DNA from: a virus
IMG/VR virus record: IMGVR_UViG_3300025889_000092
Span: 1 to 64,000 of that record
Length of the DNA stretch: 64,000 nt
Strand: one strand, 5' to 3'
The notes under the pieces are model-generated. The model saw only the letters and a list, made by a program, of their open reading frames with translations. It was not told the DNA's origin and made no database searches. Made by a program: the position numbers and the translations under genes. This document shows positions 13,730 to 22,202 of the stretch, piece after piece; the first letter of the stretch is position 1; every line of letters begins with the position of its first letter.

Positions 13730-14898
13730 TTAGTGAGGTCAACAACGGCTTGGGAGAAACCTGCTGCCACCGATTCCCATCGATACTCAGGTCGTTGGGT
13801 CACGGCGAAGCAAGCATCGGCTACTTCTGCGTAAAGAGCCTTGTCGGCATAAAGCTGGGAGAGAAGGTTCGCAGCGTGGCTCGTATTAATCAAGCCACGT
13901 TCAACACTAAGGTCTTTATCAATAATCCAGGTTGCTACATCGATCAGCATGCCAGCACCGTCCCACAAATCCATGCAGGAGGTGTGACACGGTTGAACTT
14001 GAGGTTTGCGGCAAGCTGCATGCTCAAACGCAACTAGACCCCAACCTTCACCATTAGTGGTATTAAGTCCAACGTCAGCTGCGTTGTAGATCTTGTTCAG
14101 TAGCTCATCCGGAGGAGCCGCGATGTAGTTGATATCCGTAGAGGTCAACACCAAACGGTTGGTTGGATCAAGCCCACGGAGCTTCATCTCCCTTTCGAAC
14201 AAGGGGATAATTTCCCAACCCATGTCCTTAGCCCCCATATGGAGGTAGAGCATGGTGTCAGGTTTGTCTTGCGCAAACTCCGCGAAGGCTTTGATCGTCA
14301 GGTCGATCTGTTTGCGAGGCTGGTTCCTATTTGCGTTCAGGACAATGAACTTGTCCAAAGGCAGGCTTAACGCTTTCCGCGCTTCCTCCCTTGGCATGGG
14401 ATTGAACTTGGATAGGTCAACCCCATGTGGGAGAACGCCCATGCGACTAGGAGAGATACCATGTGAAAGGATGCGGTTTGCTTGTTGTACGGTAAATGTA
14501 ATAGCTAGGTCCCAATGGGGGATATGCCGAAGCATTTCGTTAGGATAGCGCTCGCTGTCCGTGGGGAAGTACGCCACGAACTTAAAGTTGTTTTTCTCTT
14601 TCAGGAAATGGATTCGTTCCCACACCTGATTAACGACCCAAATGTCGTTTAGACAGATAAAAACGTCAGGTTTTTCCTTGTTAAAGATCTCGACTAATCG
14701 AGGTAGACCGAACCGATCCGCACAGTGCAGGTTCGAGGCAGGGTAGATCTTGTAGTCATACTCGTGAGGATCACCGTTGTAGTTGATGCCTATAACAGCA
14801 ACTTCGTGCTCCTTACTTAGGTGGGCCAGGACACTATGTGTTACACGACCAAATCCAGTGTTGGAACAAGCGTCTCCGTACCAAAGGATTTTTGCCAC
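13726..14898 (-). CDS. GT4-family glycosyltransferase
   Basis: 390 residues with a two-domain GT-B pattern. The N-terminal domain starts MAKILWYGDACSNTGFGRVT and includes KPDVFICLNDIWVVN. The C-terminal domain has FIVLNANRNQPRKQIDLTIK and the donor-site motif NGEGWGLVAFEHAACRKPQV with the E-x7-E-like acidic residues. It transfers a nucleotide-activated sugar to an unknown acceptor. It is the promoter-proximal gene of a leftward pair with 12647, divergent from terminase 52 bases away. Confidence 0.82.
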   Translation of the reverse strand: MAKILWYGDACSNTGFGRVTHSVLAHLSKEHEVAVIGINYNGDPHEYDYKIYPASNLHCADRFGLPRLVEIFNKEKPDVFICLNDIWVVNQVWERIHFLKEKNNFKFVAYFPTDSERYPNEMLRHIPHWDLAITFTVQQANRILSHGISPSRMGVLPHGVDLSKFNPMPREEARKALSLPLDKFIVLNANRNQPRKQIDLTIKAFAEFAQDKPDTMLYLHMGAKDMGWEIIPLFEREMKLRGLDPTNRLVLTSTDINYIAAPPDELLNKIYNAADVGLNTTNGEGWGLVAFEHAACRKPQVQPCHTSCMDLWDGAGMLIDVATWIIDKDLSVERGLINTSHAANLLSQLYADKALYAEVADACFAVTQRPEYRWESVAAGFSQAVVDLTK

Positions 14899-14950
14899 TC
14901 TGACTTGAATCGAGATAGAGTTAATATAGCAATAGTGTCAACTTAGTGAT

Positions 14951-16471
14951 ATGCCTAGCCGTGAAACATTTGCCTACAGACGCGGTGCGCAAATGCGTGC
15001 GGTTCGTGCAACTGAGCAAACTACAGATGCACTAGATTCTATCTATGGTAGAGCGTCTAATGACTTCCATACGTTCTGTACTATTTTAGATAAAGCCCCA
15101 GCAAAGCACATGCTGGAGTGGCACCAGCACTTGATTACAGGGGAGTCCAATAAGTACCTACTAGATATTGCTGGCCCCAACTTGGACATTCTGGCTCCTC
15201 GTGGCAGTGCGAAGTCCACCGTCCTAAACCTGTTTACCGCGTGGATTATCGGTCGTCACACCACAGCTAAGCGACCGCTTCAGATCATTTATTGCTCGTA
15301 CAACATCGCGACTGCCATTCCGAAAAGTCGGATTATTAAGCAGATCATCGACTCTCCCGAGTACCGCAAGGTCTTCCCGCGTGTTCAGCTCAGGTCGGGT
15401 ATGCAATCGGATATCGGTTGGTCAATCGACTTTGATTACGCTGGTATCCCACGCCTGGGTGACGAGGAATTCACCCTTCGTGCCGCTGGTCTGAGGGGCT
15501 CGATTACGTCGAAACGCGCCCACCTCGTGATCGTGGATGACCCTATTAAGTCGAGTGCGGACATCAAAAACCCCGCGATTCGGGAGGAGATGAACACTAA
15601 CTGGTCCTCCGTTATCAGCCCGATTATCTTTGAAGGTGGTCGAGCTATTTGCCTGGGAACCCGATTCCACCCCTTGGACATCCATAAGACAATGTTCGCT
15701 CCTGAGAAGGGTTGGAAGCAGGTCACACAGGAAGCAATCACTTACGGGGACCACGGTGAGCCTGTCAGCTACTGGCCTGAGCAGTGGTCCTCTAAGTACC
15801 TCCTGCAGCAGAAGGAACTGGATCCCGTCGCGTTTGCGTATCAGTACCAGCAACAACCCGTGATGACCACGGACCTTGTGGTCTCCCCAGATCTCCTTGT
15901 TAAGGGTGAGGTTGTTACTGAGTTCGATACGTTGGCGCTGGGCATCGACCTTTCGGCGAGTAAAAACGAGACCAGCGACTACACCGCTTTTGTATTGGGT
16001 GGTCGTCTTAAGGACAAGTACTACATCATCGATTCCCACCAGTGCCGTTCGATCGGGAACCTGGAGAAGATCGACATGCTCTGCGACATGCTCCTGGAGT
16101 GGGGGATCCTGCAGAACTCAGACGGGATCTTCCTTCCAACGTATTCGACCATAACGTTGGTTGTTGAATCCGTCGCGTATCAAGCCTCTCTGGCAGCTGA
16201 CCTTCGACGGGTGCTGATCAACGAACGGGAATTAACAAACCTTCACATCCACGAGGTCAAGGGTTTCCGAGGGGACAAGATTGCCCGCTTCAGGGGAACA
16301 CTTGGTCTGCTTGAAAATAAGAAGGTGACGTTTAATAAATACCGTAAGTTCGATGCTCTGTTTGATCAGTTGATCAACGTAGGTGCTACAGCGCACGATG
16401 ATATGCTGGATGCCTACACATGGCTTGTGACGTATCTGCAAAGAAGAGGAAATTTTTCAATCGAGTACTGA
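14951..16471 (+). CDS. terL: Terminase large subunit
   Basis: The DNA-packaging motor and nuclease. The ATPase domain has Walker A LAPRGSAKST at about residues 82-91 and Walker B LVIVDDP at about 191-197. The RNase H-like nuclease domain starts GIDLSASKNETSD near 331 with its first metal Asp, and ends with AHDDMLDAY near 481-489. At 506 residues the length is normal. It stands alone between a divergent glycan operon and a glycosyltransferase gene. Confidence 0.92.
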   Translation: MPSRETFAYRRGAQMRAVRATEQTTDALDSIYGRASNDFHTFCTILDKAPAKHMLEWHQHLITGESNKYLLDIAGPNLDILAPRGSAKSTVLNLFTAWIIGRHTTAKRPLQIIYCSYNIATAIPKSRIIKQIIDSPEYRKVFPRVQLRSGMQSDIGWSIDFDYAGIPRLGDEEFTLRAAGLRGSITSKRAHLVIVDDPIKSSADIKNPAIREEMNTNWSSVISPIIFEGGRAICLGTRFHPLDIHKTMFAPEKGWKQVTQEAITYGDHGEPVSYWPEQWSSKYLLQQKELDPVAFAYQYQQQPVMTTDLVVSPDLLVKGEVVTEFDTLALGIDLSASKNETSDYTAFVLGGRLKDKYYIIDSHQCRSIGNLEKIDMLCDMLLEWGILQNSDGIFLPTYSTITLVVESVAYQASLAADLRRVLINERELTNLHIHEVKGFRGDKIARFRGTLGLLENKKVTFNKYRKFDALFDQLINVGATAHDDMLDAYTWLVTYLQRRGNFSIEY

Positions 16472-16506
16472 TTTTTACCGTGGGGGTACGTAAAGTCAAA
16501 AGGGTT

Positions 16507-16520
16507 TCTCGGGTATCCGA
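16507..16520 (+). promoter_or_regulatory. Hairpin upstream of a glycosyltransferase start
   Basis: CTCGG gtat CCGAG forms a 5-bp hairpin six bases before the ATG at 16527. It takes the place where a ribosome site would be, and may control translation or mark an insertion junction. Confidence 0.35.
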
Positions 16521-16526
16521 GCCGGT

Positions 16527-17402
16527 ATGACGGAAAAAATTTGGGTTGCCATAACGGCTCATAAGCCTATGTCACGGCTTAATAGTCTTATTGATGTGTT
16601 AAACGAATATTTGAAGTTTCCGTTCGATTTTGCTGTTAAGATTTACATTGACTACGACAGCCAAAATGATGTTGAGCTGCTCGAAAGTGTTCTTGAGCCG
16701 TACAAAAAGTTAAACGTTCAAGTAGTTGTAGCCGCGCCAAATTACGAAAATTGGTATCTAACTTGGGCGCATAAAACTGACTTAGCCCTAGAAATTCTCA
16801 ATAGACGCGCAGATTTTTATATTTATCAAGAAAACGATATGGTTCTCACTCTTGAGAACTTTTTGTATTGGCGTAAGTGGAAACCGGTTTTAGAGCGTCG
16901 AGGACTGGAACCAGGGTTTATTCGTTATGAAAACTTTGACTCCAAGCGCATCCCCTTCGACAACCATCACGTTTTTTCTTTAACAAAGGAAACCCCCAAC
17001 GTCTGGTACGACATCGGATTCACAGTCCCGAAGATTCTCGTCGTGGATTACGACGTTGATTTCTTTGTGCAAGTGTCGAACCCGTATTACGGGGCGATGA
17101 TTCTGAATCAAGCTGACGGGGAGAAATACATCCGCTCAGATAGCTTCGACCCAGAAAAGAGTTACGGCAAAGTCGGTATTCGTAACTGGCCTATCGCAGA
17201 CAGAAGCTCAATGGGTCTCGCGTTTGAAGACGTTCCTGCGGGATTAGAGCATCGACGTTGTGTTCCAGTAGTGAAAGAAAATGGTGCTTACGTTCCCCAC
17301 GATGCTGGGCTTATTCTTCATGACGACTCACGGTATGCTCCTGAATTAGCTCTAAAACCTGAAGGGGTCATAGACTGCAAAGAGATGTTTACGTTGGATT
17401 AA
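16527..17402 (+). CDS. Putative glycosyltransferase, GT-A-like fold
   Basis: The N-terminus MTEKIWVAITAHKPMSRLNS, then VKIYIDYDSQNDVELL and FYIYQENDMVLTLENFLYW give a GT-A-like nucleotide-sugar fold, with ENDM as the likely metal-binding motif. The later region is rich in aromatics (HHVFSLTKETPNVWYDIGF). 291 residues, close to family-2 enzymes in size though not a clear member. It is between terminase and small genes, with its own upstream hairpin, and is probably a moron that modifies surface glycans. Confidence 0.6.
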   Translation: MTEKIWVAITAHKPMSRLNSLIDVLNEYLKFPFDFAVKIYIDYDSQNDVELLESVLEPYKKLNVQVVVAAPNYENWYLTWAHKTDLALEILNRRADFYIYQENDMVLTLENFLYWRKWKPVLERRGLEPGFIRYENFDSKRIPFDNHHVFSLTKETPNVWYDIGFTVPKILVVDYDVDFFVQVSNPYYGAMILNQADGEKYIRSDSFDPEKSYGKVGIRNWPIADRSSMGLAFEDVPAGLEHRRCVPVVKENGAYVPHDAGLILHDDSRYAPELALKPEGVIDCKEMFTLD

Positions 17403-17405
17403 AAA

Positions 17406-17555
17406 GTGAGACCCCGTGGGGCTGAATATGTTGAAGTGTGCTACTACCTAGATAACCGCCATATCTGCCAAATTGTCCGACGAGAAGATGCTTATAGACT
17501 GCGTAAATATGTTGAAGGTCGAAATGGAACAATCTACAGATTTGACCCAAGGTGA
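17406..17555 (+). CDS. Possible small basic protein (49 aa) overlapping the DUF3310 gene
   Basis: A GTG at 17406, four bases after the previous stop, opens a frame reading VRPRGAEYVEVCYYLDNRHI and ending TIYRFDPR. The composition, with strands then a basic helix, is protein-like, and it fills an otherwise empty gap. It overlaps the next gene by 32 bases if that gene starts at 17524. No family known. Confidence 0.45.
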   Translation: MRPRGAEYVEVCYYLDNRHICQIVRREDAYRLRKYVEGRNGTIYRFDPR

Positions 17556-17760
17556 AAATCCTGTTAAGCCGAACTACTACAGACGAAATGGTCTGGAGTG
17601 TTATGACGTTCAGAAGGCGTCAATGGGCTTGGTGAAGTACCAGGGGTACCTAGAGGGCTGTGCCCAGAAATACCTATGGAGATGGGAGCAGAAAAACGGT
17701 AAACAAGATCTAGAAAAAGCTGTGGAATACTTGGCTAAACTTATAGAGACACTCGATTAA
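17524..17760 (+). CDS. DUF3310 protein (nucleotide kinase-like family of phages)
   Basis: The core with NYYRRNGLECYDVQ, YLEGCAQKYLWRWEQKNG and DLEKAVEYLAKLI matches DUF3310, a common small phage family in which the Tyr/Cys and KYLWR positions are conserved. I choose ATG 17524 because AAGG lies about 6 bases upstream; 17488 (ATG) and 17473 (TTG) are earlier choices in the same frame. Function is not established; it is often near replication or nucleotide genes but here lies within the head region. Confidence 0.75.
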   Translation: MEQSTDLTQGENPVKPNYYRRNGLECYDVQKASMGLVKYQGYLEGCAQKYLWRWEQKNGKQDLEKAVEYLAKLIETLD

Positions 17761-17762
17761 TT

Positions 17763-18047
17763 ATGGACATCAGAGCTTTTGGGTCTATTTACGGGCAGAC
17801 GGCTGCTCTCCCTTACGCAAGTGGTTTCGGCTGGGAACCCGCTACAGGTCGTGTTGATTTTCCCTCTTGTAGAGCAATCTTTATCGAAGCAAAATCTACT
17901 TCAGGTAAAGACACCTTATCGGTCGAGCTTTCCGATGCTCCGGGCCAAGTCTCCACGGCTATTAACCTAGAAGGTAATACTCTTGTTCCTATTTCCTGTA
18001 CTGCTCTCATTAGCGGCACCGTTCAGGGTGTTTTTGTCTTGTTCTAA
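17763..18047 (+). CDS. Hypothetical beta-rich protein (94 aa), probable virion component
   Basis: Starts MDIRAFGSIYGQTAALPYAS, then has alternating strands (VDFPSCRAIFIEAKS, DTLSVELSDAPG, CTALISGTVQGVFVLF). There is no charged catalytic motif. The all-beta pattern, and similarity in style to the 49126 protein, suggests a small decoration or fibre-linked protein. Packed 2 bases after DUF3310 and overlapping the following ATG by one base. Confidence 0.65.
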   Translation: MDIRAFGSIYGQTAALPYASGFGWEPATGRVDFPSCRAIFIEAKSTSGKDTLSVELSDAPGQVSTAINLEGNTLVPISCTALISGTVQGVFVLF

Positions 18048-18271
18048 TGGCTGACATCGCTAAGAAAAAAGATCCCGAGAAGTGGGCTAGAGCGAAAGCT
18101 AAAGCCCGTAAAAAACTTGGGGGTCATAGTGCGCGAGCTATGCAGCTTGCGACTAAGTACTACAAGGAAATGGGAGGTAAATATGAAGGTAAAAAATCAA
18201 GTGATAACAGACTCTCTAAATGGTCTAAAGAAGATTGGCAAACTAGAGAGGAGTATGAAAAGGACAAATGA
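18047..18271 (+). CDS. DUF5872-like small basic protein
   Basis: A very basic N-terminus (KKKDPEKWARAKAKARKKLG) leads to GGHSARAMQLATKYYKEMGG and NRLSKWSKEDWQTREEY. This agrees with DUF5872, small basic proteins found in phages and large viruses. A basic, Trp-containing protein of this type may bind DNA or pack in the virion; that is inference. It is one of four overlapping small genes before a glycosyltransferase. Confidence 0.65.
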   Translation: MADIAKKKDPEKWARAKAKARKKLGGHSARAMQLATKYYKEMGGKYEGKKSSDNRLSKWSKEDWQTREEYEKDK

Positions 18272-18378
18272 ACGAGGATGATTTAGAAGAACTTAATGAG
18301 CGAGTCAAGGAGATGAAGATCTCGGTTCTCTTTGAAGAACCTTGCCCCCTTTACGAAGAAGACGAGTCGGATGGCTGA
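18268..18378 (+). CDS. Small acidic peptide (36 aa)
   Basis: The ATG overlaps the stop of the basic protein (ATGA) and the end overlaps the next start. It reads MNEDDLEELNERVKEMKISV and ends EEDESDG. The acidic character contrasts with the two basic neighbours and could pair with them by charge. It is supported mainly by junction structure. Confidence 0.5.
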   Translation: MNEDDLEELNERVKEMKISVLFEEPCPLYEEDESDG

Positions 18379-18586
18379 TTTAGCACGCGAAAAAGGTAGG
18401 ACTGAGCGCTACCTACCCAAAGCAGCGTGGGCAGCACTCTCAAAAGAGGAGCGTCGCGCAACGGACGATAAGAAAAAAGAGGCTACACAAGGCGACAAAC
18501 CTGTAAATACCCGTGTGCCCAACACGGAGAAAGCAAAAGCAGCACGTCGACGTGCAAGCAAGTATCTTAGTAATAAGGAAAAATAA
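18371..18586 (+). CDS. Small basic phage protein (71 aa)
   Basis: MADLAREKGRTERYLPKAAW begins the protein from the ATG at 18371, which overlaps the acidic peptide; a TTG at 18332 would add residues without support. The rest is Lys/Arg-rich (EERRATDDKKKEATQG, KAKAARRRASKYLSN). Proteins with RYLPKxAW and AARRRASKYL patterns occur in many large phages, with unknown function, perhaps as packaged basic proteins. Confidence 0.65.
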   Translation: MADLAREKGRTERYLPKAAWAALSKEERRATDDKKKEATQGDKPVNTRVPNTEKAKAARRRASKYLSNKEK

Positions 18587-18590
18587 CCCT

Positions 18591-18911
18591 ATGGATTATT
18601 TCGCTAGAAATTCAAATTATTTCACTAACGCTCTCAACGCACAGGAGCGAGCTGCTCGCGCACAGACGATGGCGCAGCAGTCTGATATGGCTTCGGATCA
18701 ATATAGTTCGCAGTTCGACCAACTGGCGTCTCAAGGTCCGGTCCCTCCTCAATACGGCTTTTACGGGGTGGAGGATGACGGCGAGAACCACACTGGAACC
18801 ATCCCTTTGGATATCAAAGAGGACCTGCTAAATCGAGCTAAAGCTAAAAAACGAGAAAGTAACGGCTCTTTAAGGCTGCTTGCCGGTGGCGGTATCTTCC
18901 AGGGGAGTTAG
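18591..18911 (+). CDS. Hypothetical protein (106 aa), probable structural accessory
   Basis: MDYFARNSNYFTNALNAQER starts a Gln/Ala-rich helical N-terminus, followed by a polar region and a C-terminal KEDLLNRAKAKKRESNG. The ATG at 18591 is preferred to an upstream start at 18513, which would lie deep in the previous gene; AAGGA lies 13 bases upstream. Family not recognised. The same helical style occurs in nearby head genes. Confidence 0.6.
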   Translation: MDYFARNSNYFTNALNAQERAARAQTMAQQSDMASDQYSSQFDQLASQGPVPPQYGFYGVEDDGENHTGTIPLDIKEDLLNRAKAKKRESNGSLRLLAGGGIFQGS

Positions 18912-18916
18912 TATGC

Positions 18917-18945
18917 TGTCAGCTTCATAGGCTGACATGCTTTTT
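18917..18945 (+). terminator. Terminator-like hairpin overlapping a start codon
   Basis: TGTCAGC at 18917-18923 pairs with GCTGACA at 18931-18937, and TGCTTTTTG follows. The final A of the stem is the A of the next ATG at 18937. The element could end upstream transcription or hide the start of the glycosyltransferase gene. Confidence 0.5.
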
Positions 18946-19782
18946 GATTGTTTTATGTATTTCGACGAAGCGGAGCTTTTAGAGCTTCGAGTCGAGATGC
19001 TTAAGGATGTTGTAGACGGTTTCATAATCACTGACGCAGACAGGACGTTTAAGGGTGATAAGAAGTCGTTTTCCTGCGTGGAGACGATTAGAAAATTAGG
19101 TCTGCCTGAGGACCGAATTCAGGTTCTTCACTGTGAGCTGCCCACCCCGGAAACTCACCCAAATCCATGGGTTCGGGAATACGCCCAGCGTGACGCCCTT
19201 GGGGTTGGTATGCGTATGTGTCCTCCTGATTCAGTGTTTTTCTTTAGTGATGTAGATGAGATCCCTAAACCTTCGGCTCTGCTTGAAGCAATTGAGCTAG
19301 CCGAAGATAACCCGGATCGGTGCGTCCGCCTCTCGATGCCTATGTTTTACGGGCGAGGGGATCTCCGCGTGATGGATCCGAACGGCGATCCAAGTAAGCC
19401 CCCGACAAATTGGACGTGCGGAACGGTCGTTTTATTCGAGCACCTCGTCGAAACACCGTCCCAGATTCGCATGAAGGACAATGGTCTCGTTCACGGAGAC
19501 TGTGATGCCGGGTGGCACTTTTCCTGGATGGGTGATGCTGCTCGAATGAAGCGCAAGCTGACTTCCTTCTCCCATTGTTACGACGTTATTCCTAACGCAC
19601 ACGCTCCCGCTGATAGCCAGGAAATGCTTGATTTCCTGGATTCTTATAAGGCGTCCGCTGGGGGTACTGATCCTTTAGGTCGTTGTGACCACATTTTGAC
19701 CGCGTACCCTCATGACCTATTACCCGAAGAGGTGTTTAAACTAGAGAGAGTAAAGAAGTACCTCCTTCCTAACCATGTCTGA
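18937..19782 (+). CDS. GT17-like glycosyltransferase
   Basis: MLFDCFMYFDEAELLELRVE, the DVVDGFIITDADRTFKGD segment, PWVREYAQRDAL and FFFSDVDEIPKPSAL match the GT17 family (N-acetylglucosaminyltransferase III-like), which in bacteria and phages is thought to act on surface polysaccharides. SDVDEIP at about residues 103-109 is the metal and nucleotide-sugar motif. 281 residues is complete. It is one of several glycan genes between head genes, preceded by a hairpin at its own start. Confidence 0.82.
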   Translation: MLFDCFMYFDEAELLELRVEMLKDVVDGFIITDADRTFKGDKKSFSCVETIRKLGLPEDRIQVLHCELPTPETHPNPWVREYAQRDALGVGMRMCPPDSVFFFSDVDEIPKPSALLEAIELAEDNPDRCVRLSMPMFYGRGDLRVMDPNGDPSKPPTNWTCGTVVLFEHLVETPSQIRMKDNGLVHGDCDAGWHFSWMGDAARMKRKLTSFSHCYDVIPNAHAPADSQEMLDFLDSYKASAGGTDPLGRCDHILTAYPHDLLPEEVFKLERVKKYLLPNHV

Positions 19783-19930
19783 CAAAATGCCTGAGGCTCT
19801 TCGTAAGCATTTTGAAAAGAAGGGTGAGAGCGGAGAGGAGGGAGGTAAAATGAAGAAACGGGGTGAAGCTCTCCGCAAAGCTAAGAAGGCAAAGTCCAAG
19901 CGTGAAGCTGAAAAAGAAGCTAAGCGCTGA
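19775..19930 (+). CDS. Small basic protein (51 aa), prohead-core-like
   Basis: It overlaps the glycosyltransferase stop by 8 bases and lies just before the portal gene. MSDKMPEALRKHFEKKGES begins an otherwise Lys/Glu-rich helix (KRGEALRKAKKAKSKREAEK). Short highly charged proteins in this place may act as a prohead core or nucleic-acid packing component; no proof. Family not named. Confidence 0.6.
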   Translation: MSDKMPEALRKHFEKKGESGEEGGKMKKRGEALRKAKKAKSKREAEKEAKR

Positions 19931-19955
19931 TTCTTTTTAATAAATTGGGGTACTA

Positions 19956-22202
19956 ATGGCGGACACACTCGGCGTTAAGCAACGCTTCAATGAAATCGTA
20001 GAGGCCGCCCGGAACCAGACCAAAGGGAAACAGGCGGCCACGATGGTCGTTTTGAGTCATCTTCAGCAAATGACGCTGTTGATGATCAAGAAAGGACTGT
20101 TTTTTTACTGTGAGCAGGATACTTTCCGTTCCCGAGCCAAGTTTATAAACAGTCTTTTAGAACTAAATAAAATCGACATCCGATTTCCGTCGATTATTAG
20201 GAACTTTTTAGTTGACGGATGCGGTCTTTTTTACTTCCGCCCCGACCCCAAGCTTAAATATCAGATTTATTTCTTCCCGAAGGATCAATACCGTGTTTTT
20301 CATGACGTAAATGGGAATATAAATGAAGTCGTAATCATTTACAGCTACAACGTACGTAACTCGACGCTAGGCCTGCCGTCCGATTCGTACGGTTTAAACA
20401 AAAGATACGTTCGAATCTCTATTACTGAAGACACAATCTCTGAATATGAGGCGAATACAGAGCTCAGCTTCGAGTTAGAGCCCGGAGCGATCATTTCTCC
20501 GAAGAGTGCTAAGCCAAACACGCTTGGTTTTATACCTGCAGTTGAGGTTTTAAATAAACCCAATGCCAGTGGCACCGAAGGGGAGGGTGAATTCGACCCC
20601 TTCATGGAGCAAATTGTGCTTCATGACGAAATGATGCGTAATATCGCCAAAAATATTGAATTTTTTGGCAATCCGACGCTTATCAGCTCTCGTCCCCGGT
20701 CTGATCTGGTCGAAGCAGCAGATGCTGATCGGACTTTCCGCCCCACGATCAGCAGTCAAAGCGGTTTTGGCGGTCGAGACACTCCTTCAACCCGTGTTTC
20801 GGAGCCTTTTGGCGCAAATTCGTCTCTTGGCGGTCTCCGAGTCCCTCGTGTAATCGCAAACGTCGAACCGAGCGACCGTGTGGGCTACATGTCTCCCGAC
20901 CCGATCAACGGGGACATGAATCGTTACGCATTGTTACTGCGTGAGGAGATTCGGACTGCTTTAGGCGGTGTTGATGAACTTTCTGTCTCGGCAGGTGCCA
21001 CCGCGACGGAAATTAAGAGCTTGATGGGTCGCGCACAAGCGACTGCACTCCGTAAGAACAAGAGTTTCCTCACTTACGGCTTCTGTAAGTTGCTCGAGAT
21101 GATTATTTATCATCAAGAGCAGGTCTTCCGAGAGAGTTTTGTTGCCGTCACTGGTTTAAAAGCTCCTAAATCACCTGAAGAGAAGACACTCGAAACTGAG
21201 AAAGAGTATTCGCAAGCTCTTAACAAGTTCGAGTCGACTGTCGATCTCGCCATTCAAGATGCACTGAACAGCAACCAGCTGCCACCGGGTGTCTTTGGCC
21301 TTCCGCCTGACGGAGCTCGCGAAGTTTCTTATCGCTTCCAGGGTGATGTTTATGAGGATACGGCGTATGACATTAACCAGAAATCTATCGTCGTTCGTAA
21401 CCTGCAAGAGCTAGGCGTGGACAGCGTTGAGGCTCTTAAATATCTTTTCCCTGATAAGACAGACGCAGAACGTTCTGAGATGTTGAAGGGGTTCCCTTTC
21501 CGAATGGTTCAACAAACACAGAGCGCATTCTCACAATTTTTAGTATTATTAACTCAGATGTTGCAAACGCCACATCCTTTATCACCGGATCAGCCTCTCG
21601 GGGCAGACCCGCGTCTAAACCTAACGCCCCTGTTATACAGGACGTTTGACCACCTTGCGCAAGAACTGACTTACTCGGGCAGCTATGAGCCAGCAGATCC
21701 CAGCTTCGACCCCGAGCCCGGTCTCCCCGGCGGTAGCGGCCCCTCAGGCGGCGCCCTCGGACCAGGGCTCAACCGCCTACCCGCAGTGGGTGGCCTCTAC
21801 CCAGGGGGTGCCTTCGGCAACTACAGCCCAAGCGCCGTCGCCGGTAACACCCCCTTCGGCCCCTTCTACCAGCAGCCAGTCCAACCAGTATCCGTCAACG
21901 TCCTCCCCGTCGAACCCGTGGGAAGCGGCGATGAGCAGCTTGGAGCGGGTGGTCTCCCGTATCTCTCCGTCCCCCAGCCAGGCAGCACAGTATCCGCAGT
22001 ACCAAACGGCGGCGCTGGATACTCAACAGCTCAGTCAGAATTTACAGGCCCAGCCTTGGCAAACCCAGGCCGCCTCGGATCCGCTGACCTTATCCAACAA
22101 CGGATATACAACCCAGACTTCTTATCCGACTTCTACGGCGCAACAACCGCAAGCCCAAAACCAAACTCCGGTTCTAAGCGAGGCAAGCGCAGCCGTAGTT
22201 AA
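19956..22202 (+). CDS. Portal protein with long C-terminal tail overlapping the next gene
   Basis: The dodecameric DNA gate of the head. 748 residues. The N-terminal half has the mixed alpha/beta portal pattern (FPSIIRNFLVDGCGLFYF, IYFFPKDQYRVFHDVNG, FIPAVEVLNKP), then long helices (REEIRTALGG, MGRAQATALRKNKSFLTYG, KLLEMIIYHQEQVFRES). The recognisable portion ends near residue 576. Residues 577-748 are a low-complexity Gly/Pro/Ser tail ending SKRGKRSRS, and 172 of them are encoded over the start of the scaffold-like gene in another frame. Size suggests a podovirus-type portal. Confidence 0.85.
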   Translation: MADTLGVKQRFNEIVEAARNQTKGKQAATMVVLSHLQQMTLLMIKKGLFFYCEQDTFRSRAKFINSLLELNKIDIRFPSIIRNFLVDGCGLFYFRPDPKLKYQIYFFPKDQYRVFHDVNGNINEVVIIYSYNVRNSTLGLPSDSYGLNKRYVRISITEDTISEYEANTELSFELEPGAIISPKSAKPNTLGFIPAVEVLNKPNASGTEGEGEFDPFMEQIVLHDEMMRNIAKNIEFFGNPTLISSRPRSDLVEAADADRTFRPTISSQSGFGGRDTPSTRVSEPFGANSSLGGLRVPRVIANVEPSDRVGYMSPDPINGDMNRYALLLREEIRTALGGVDELSVSAGATATEIKSLMGRAQATALRKNKSFLTYGFCKLLEMIIYHQEQVFRESFVAVTGLKAPKSPEEKTLETEKEYSQALNKFESTVDLAIQDALNSNQLPPGVFGLPPDGAREVSYRFQGDVYEDTAYDINQKSIVVRNLQELGVDSVEALKYLFPDKTDAERSEMLKGFPFRMVQQTQSAFSQFLVLLTQMLQTPHPLSPDQPLGADPRLNLTPLLYRTFDHLAQELTYSGSYEPADPSFDPEPGLPGGSGPSGGALGPGLNRLPAVGGLYPGGAFGNYSPSAVAGNTPFGPFYQQPVQPVSVNVLPVEPVGSGDEQLGAGGLPYLSVPQPGSTVSAVPNGGAGYSTAQSEFTGPALANPGRLGSADLIQQRIYNPDFLSDFYGATTASPKPNSGSKRGKRSRS

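Noticed and set aside
15422-16039. 205-codon leftward frame opposite terminase
   Set aside because: Terminase motifs on the plus strand are complete, so this is a shadow.
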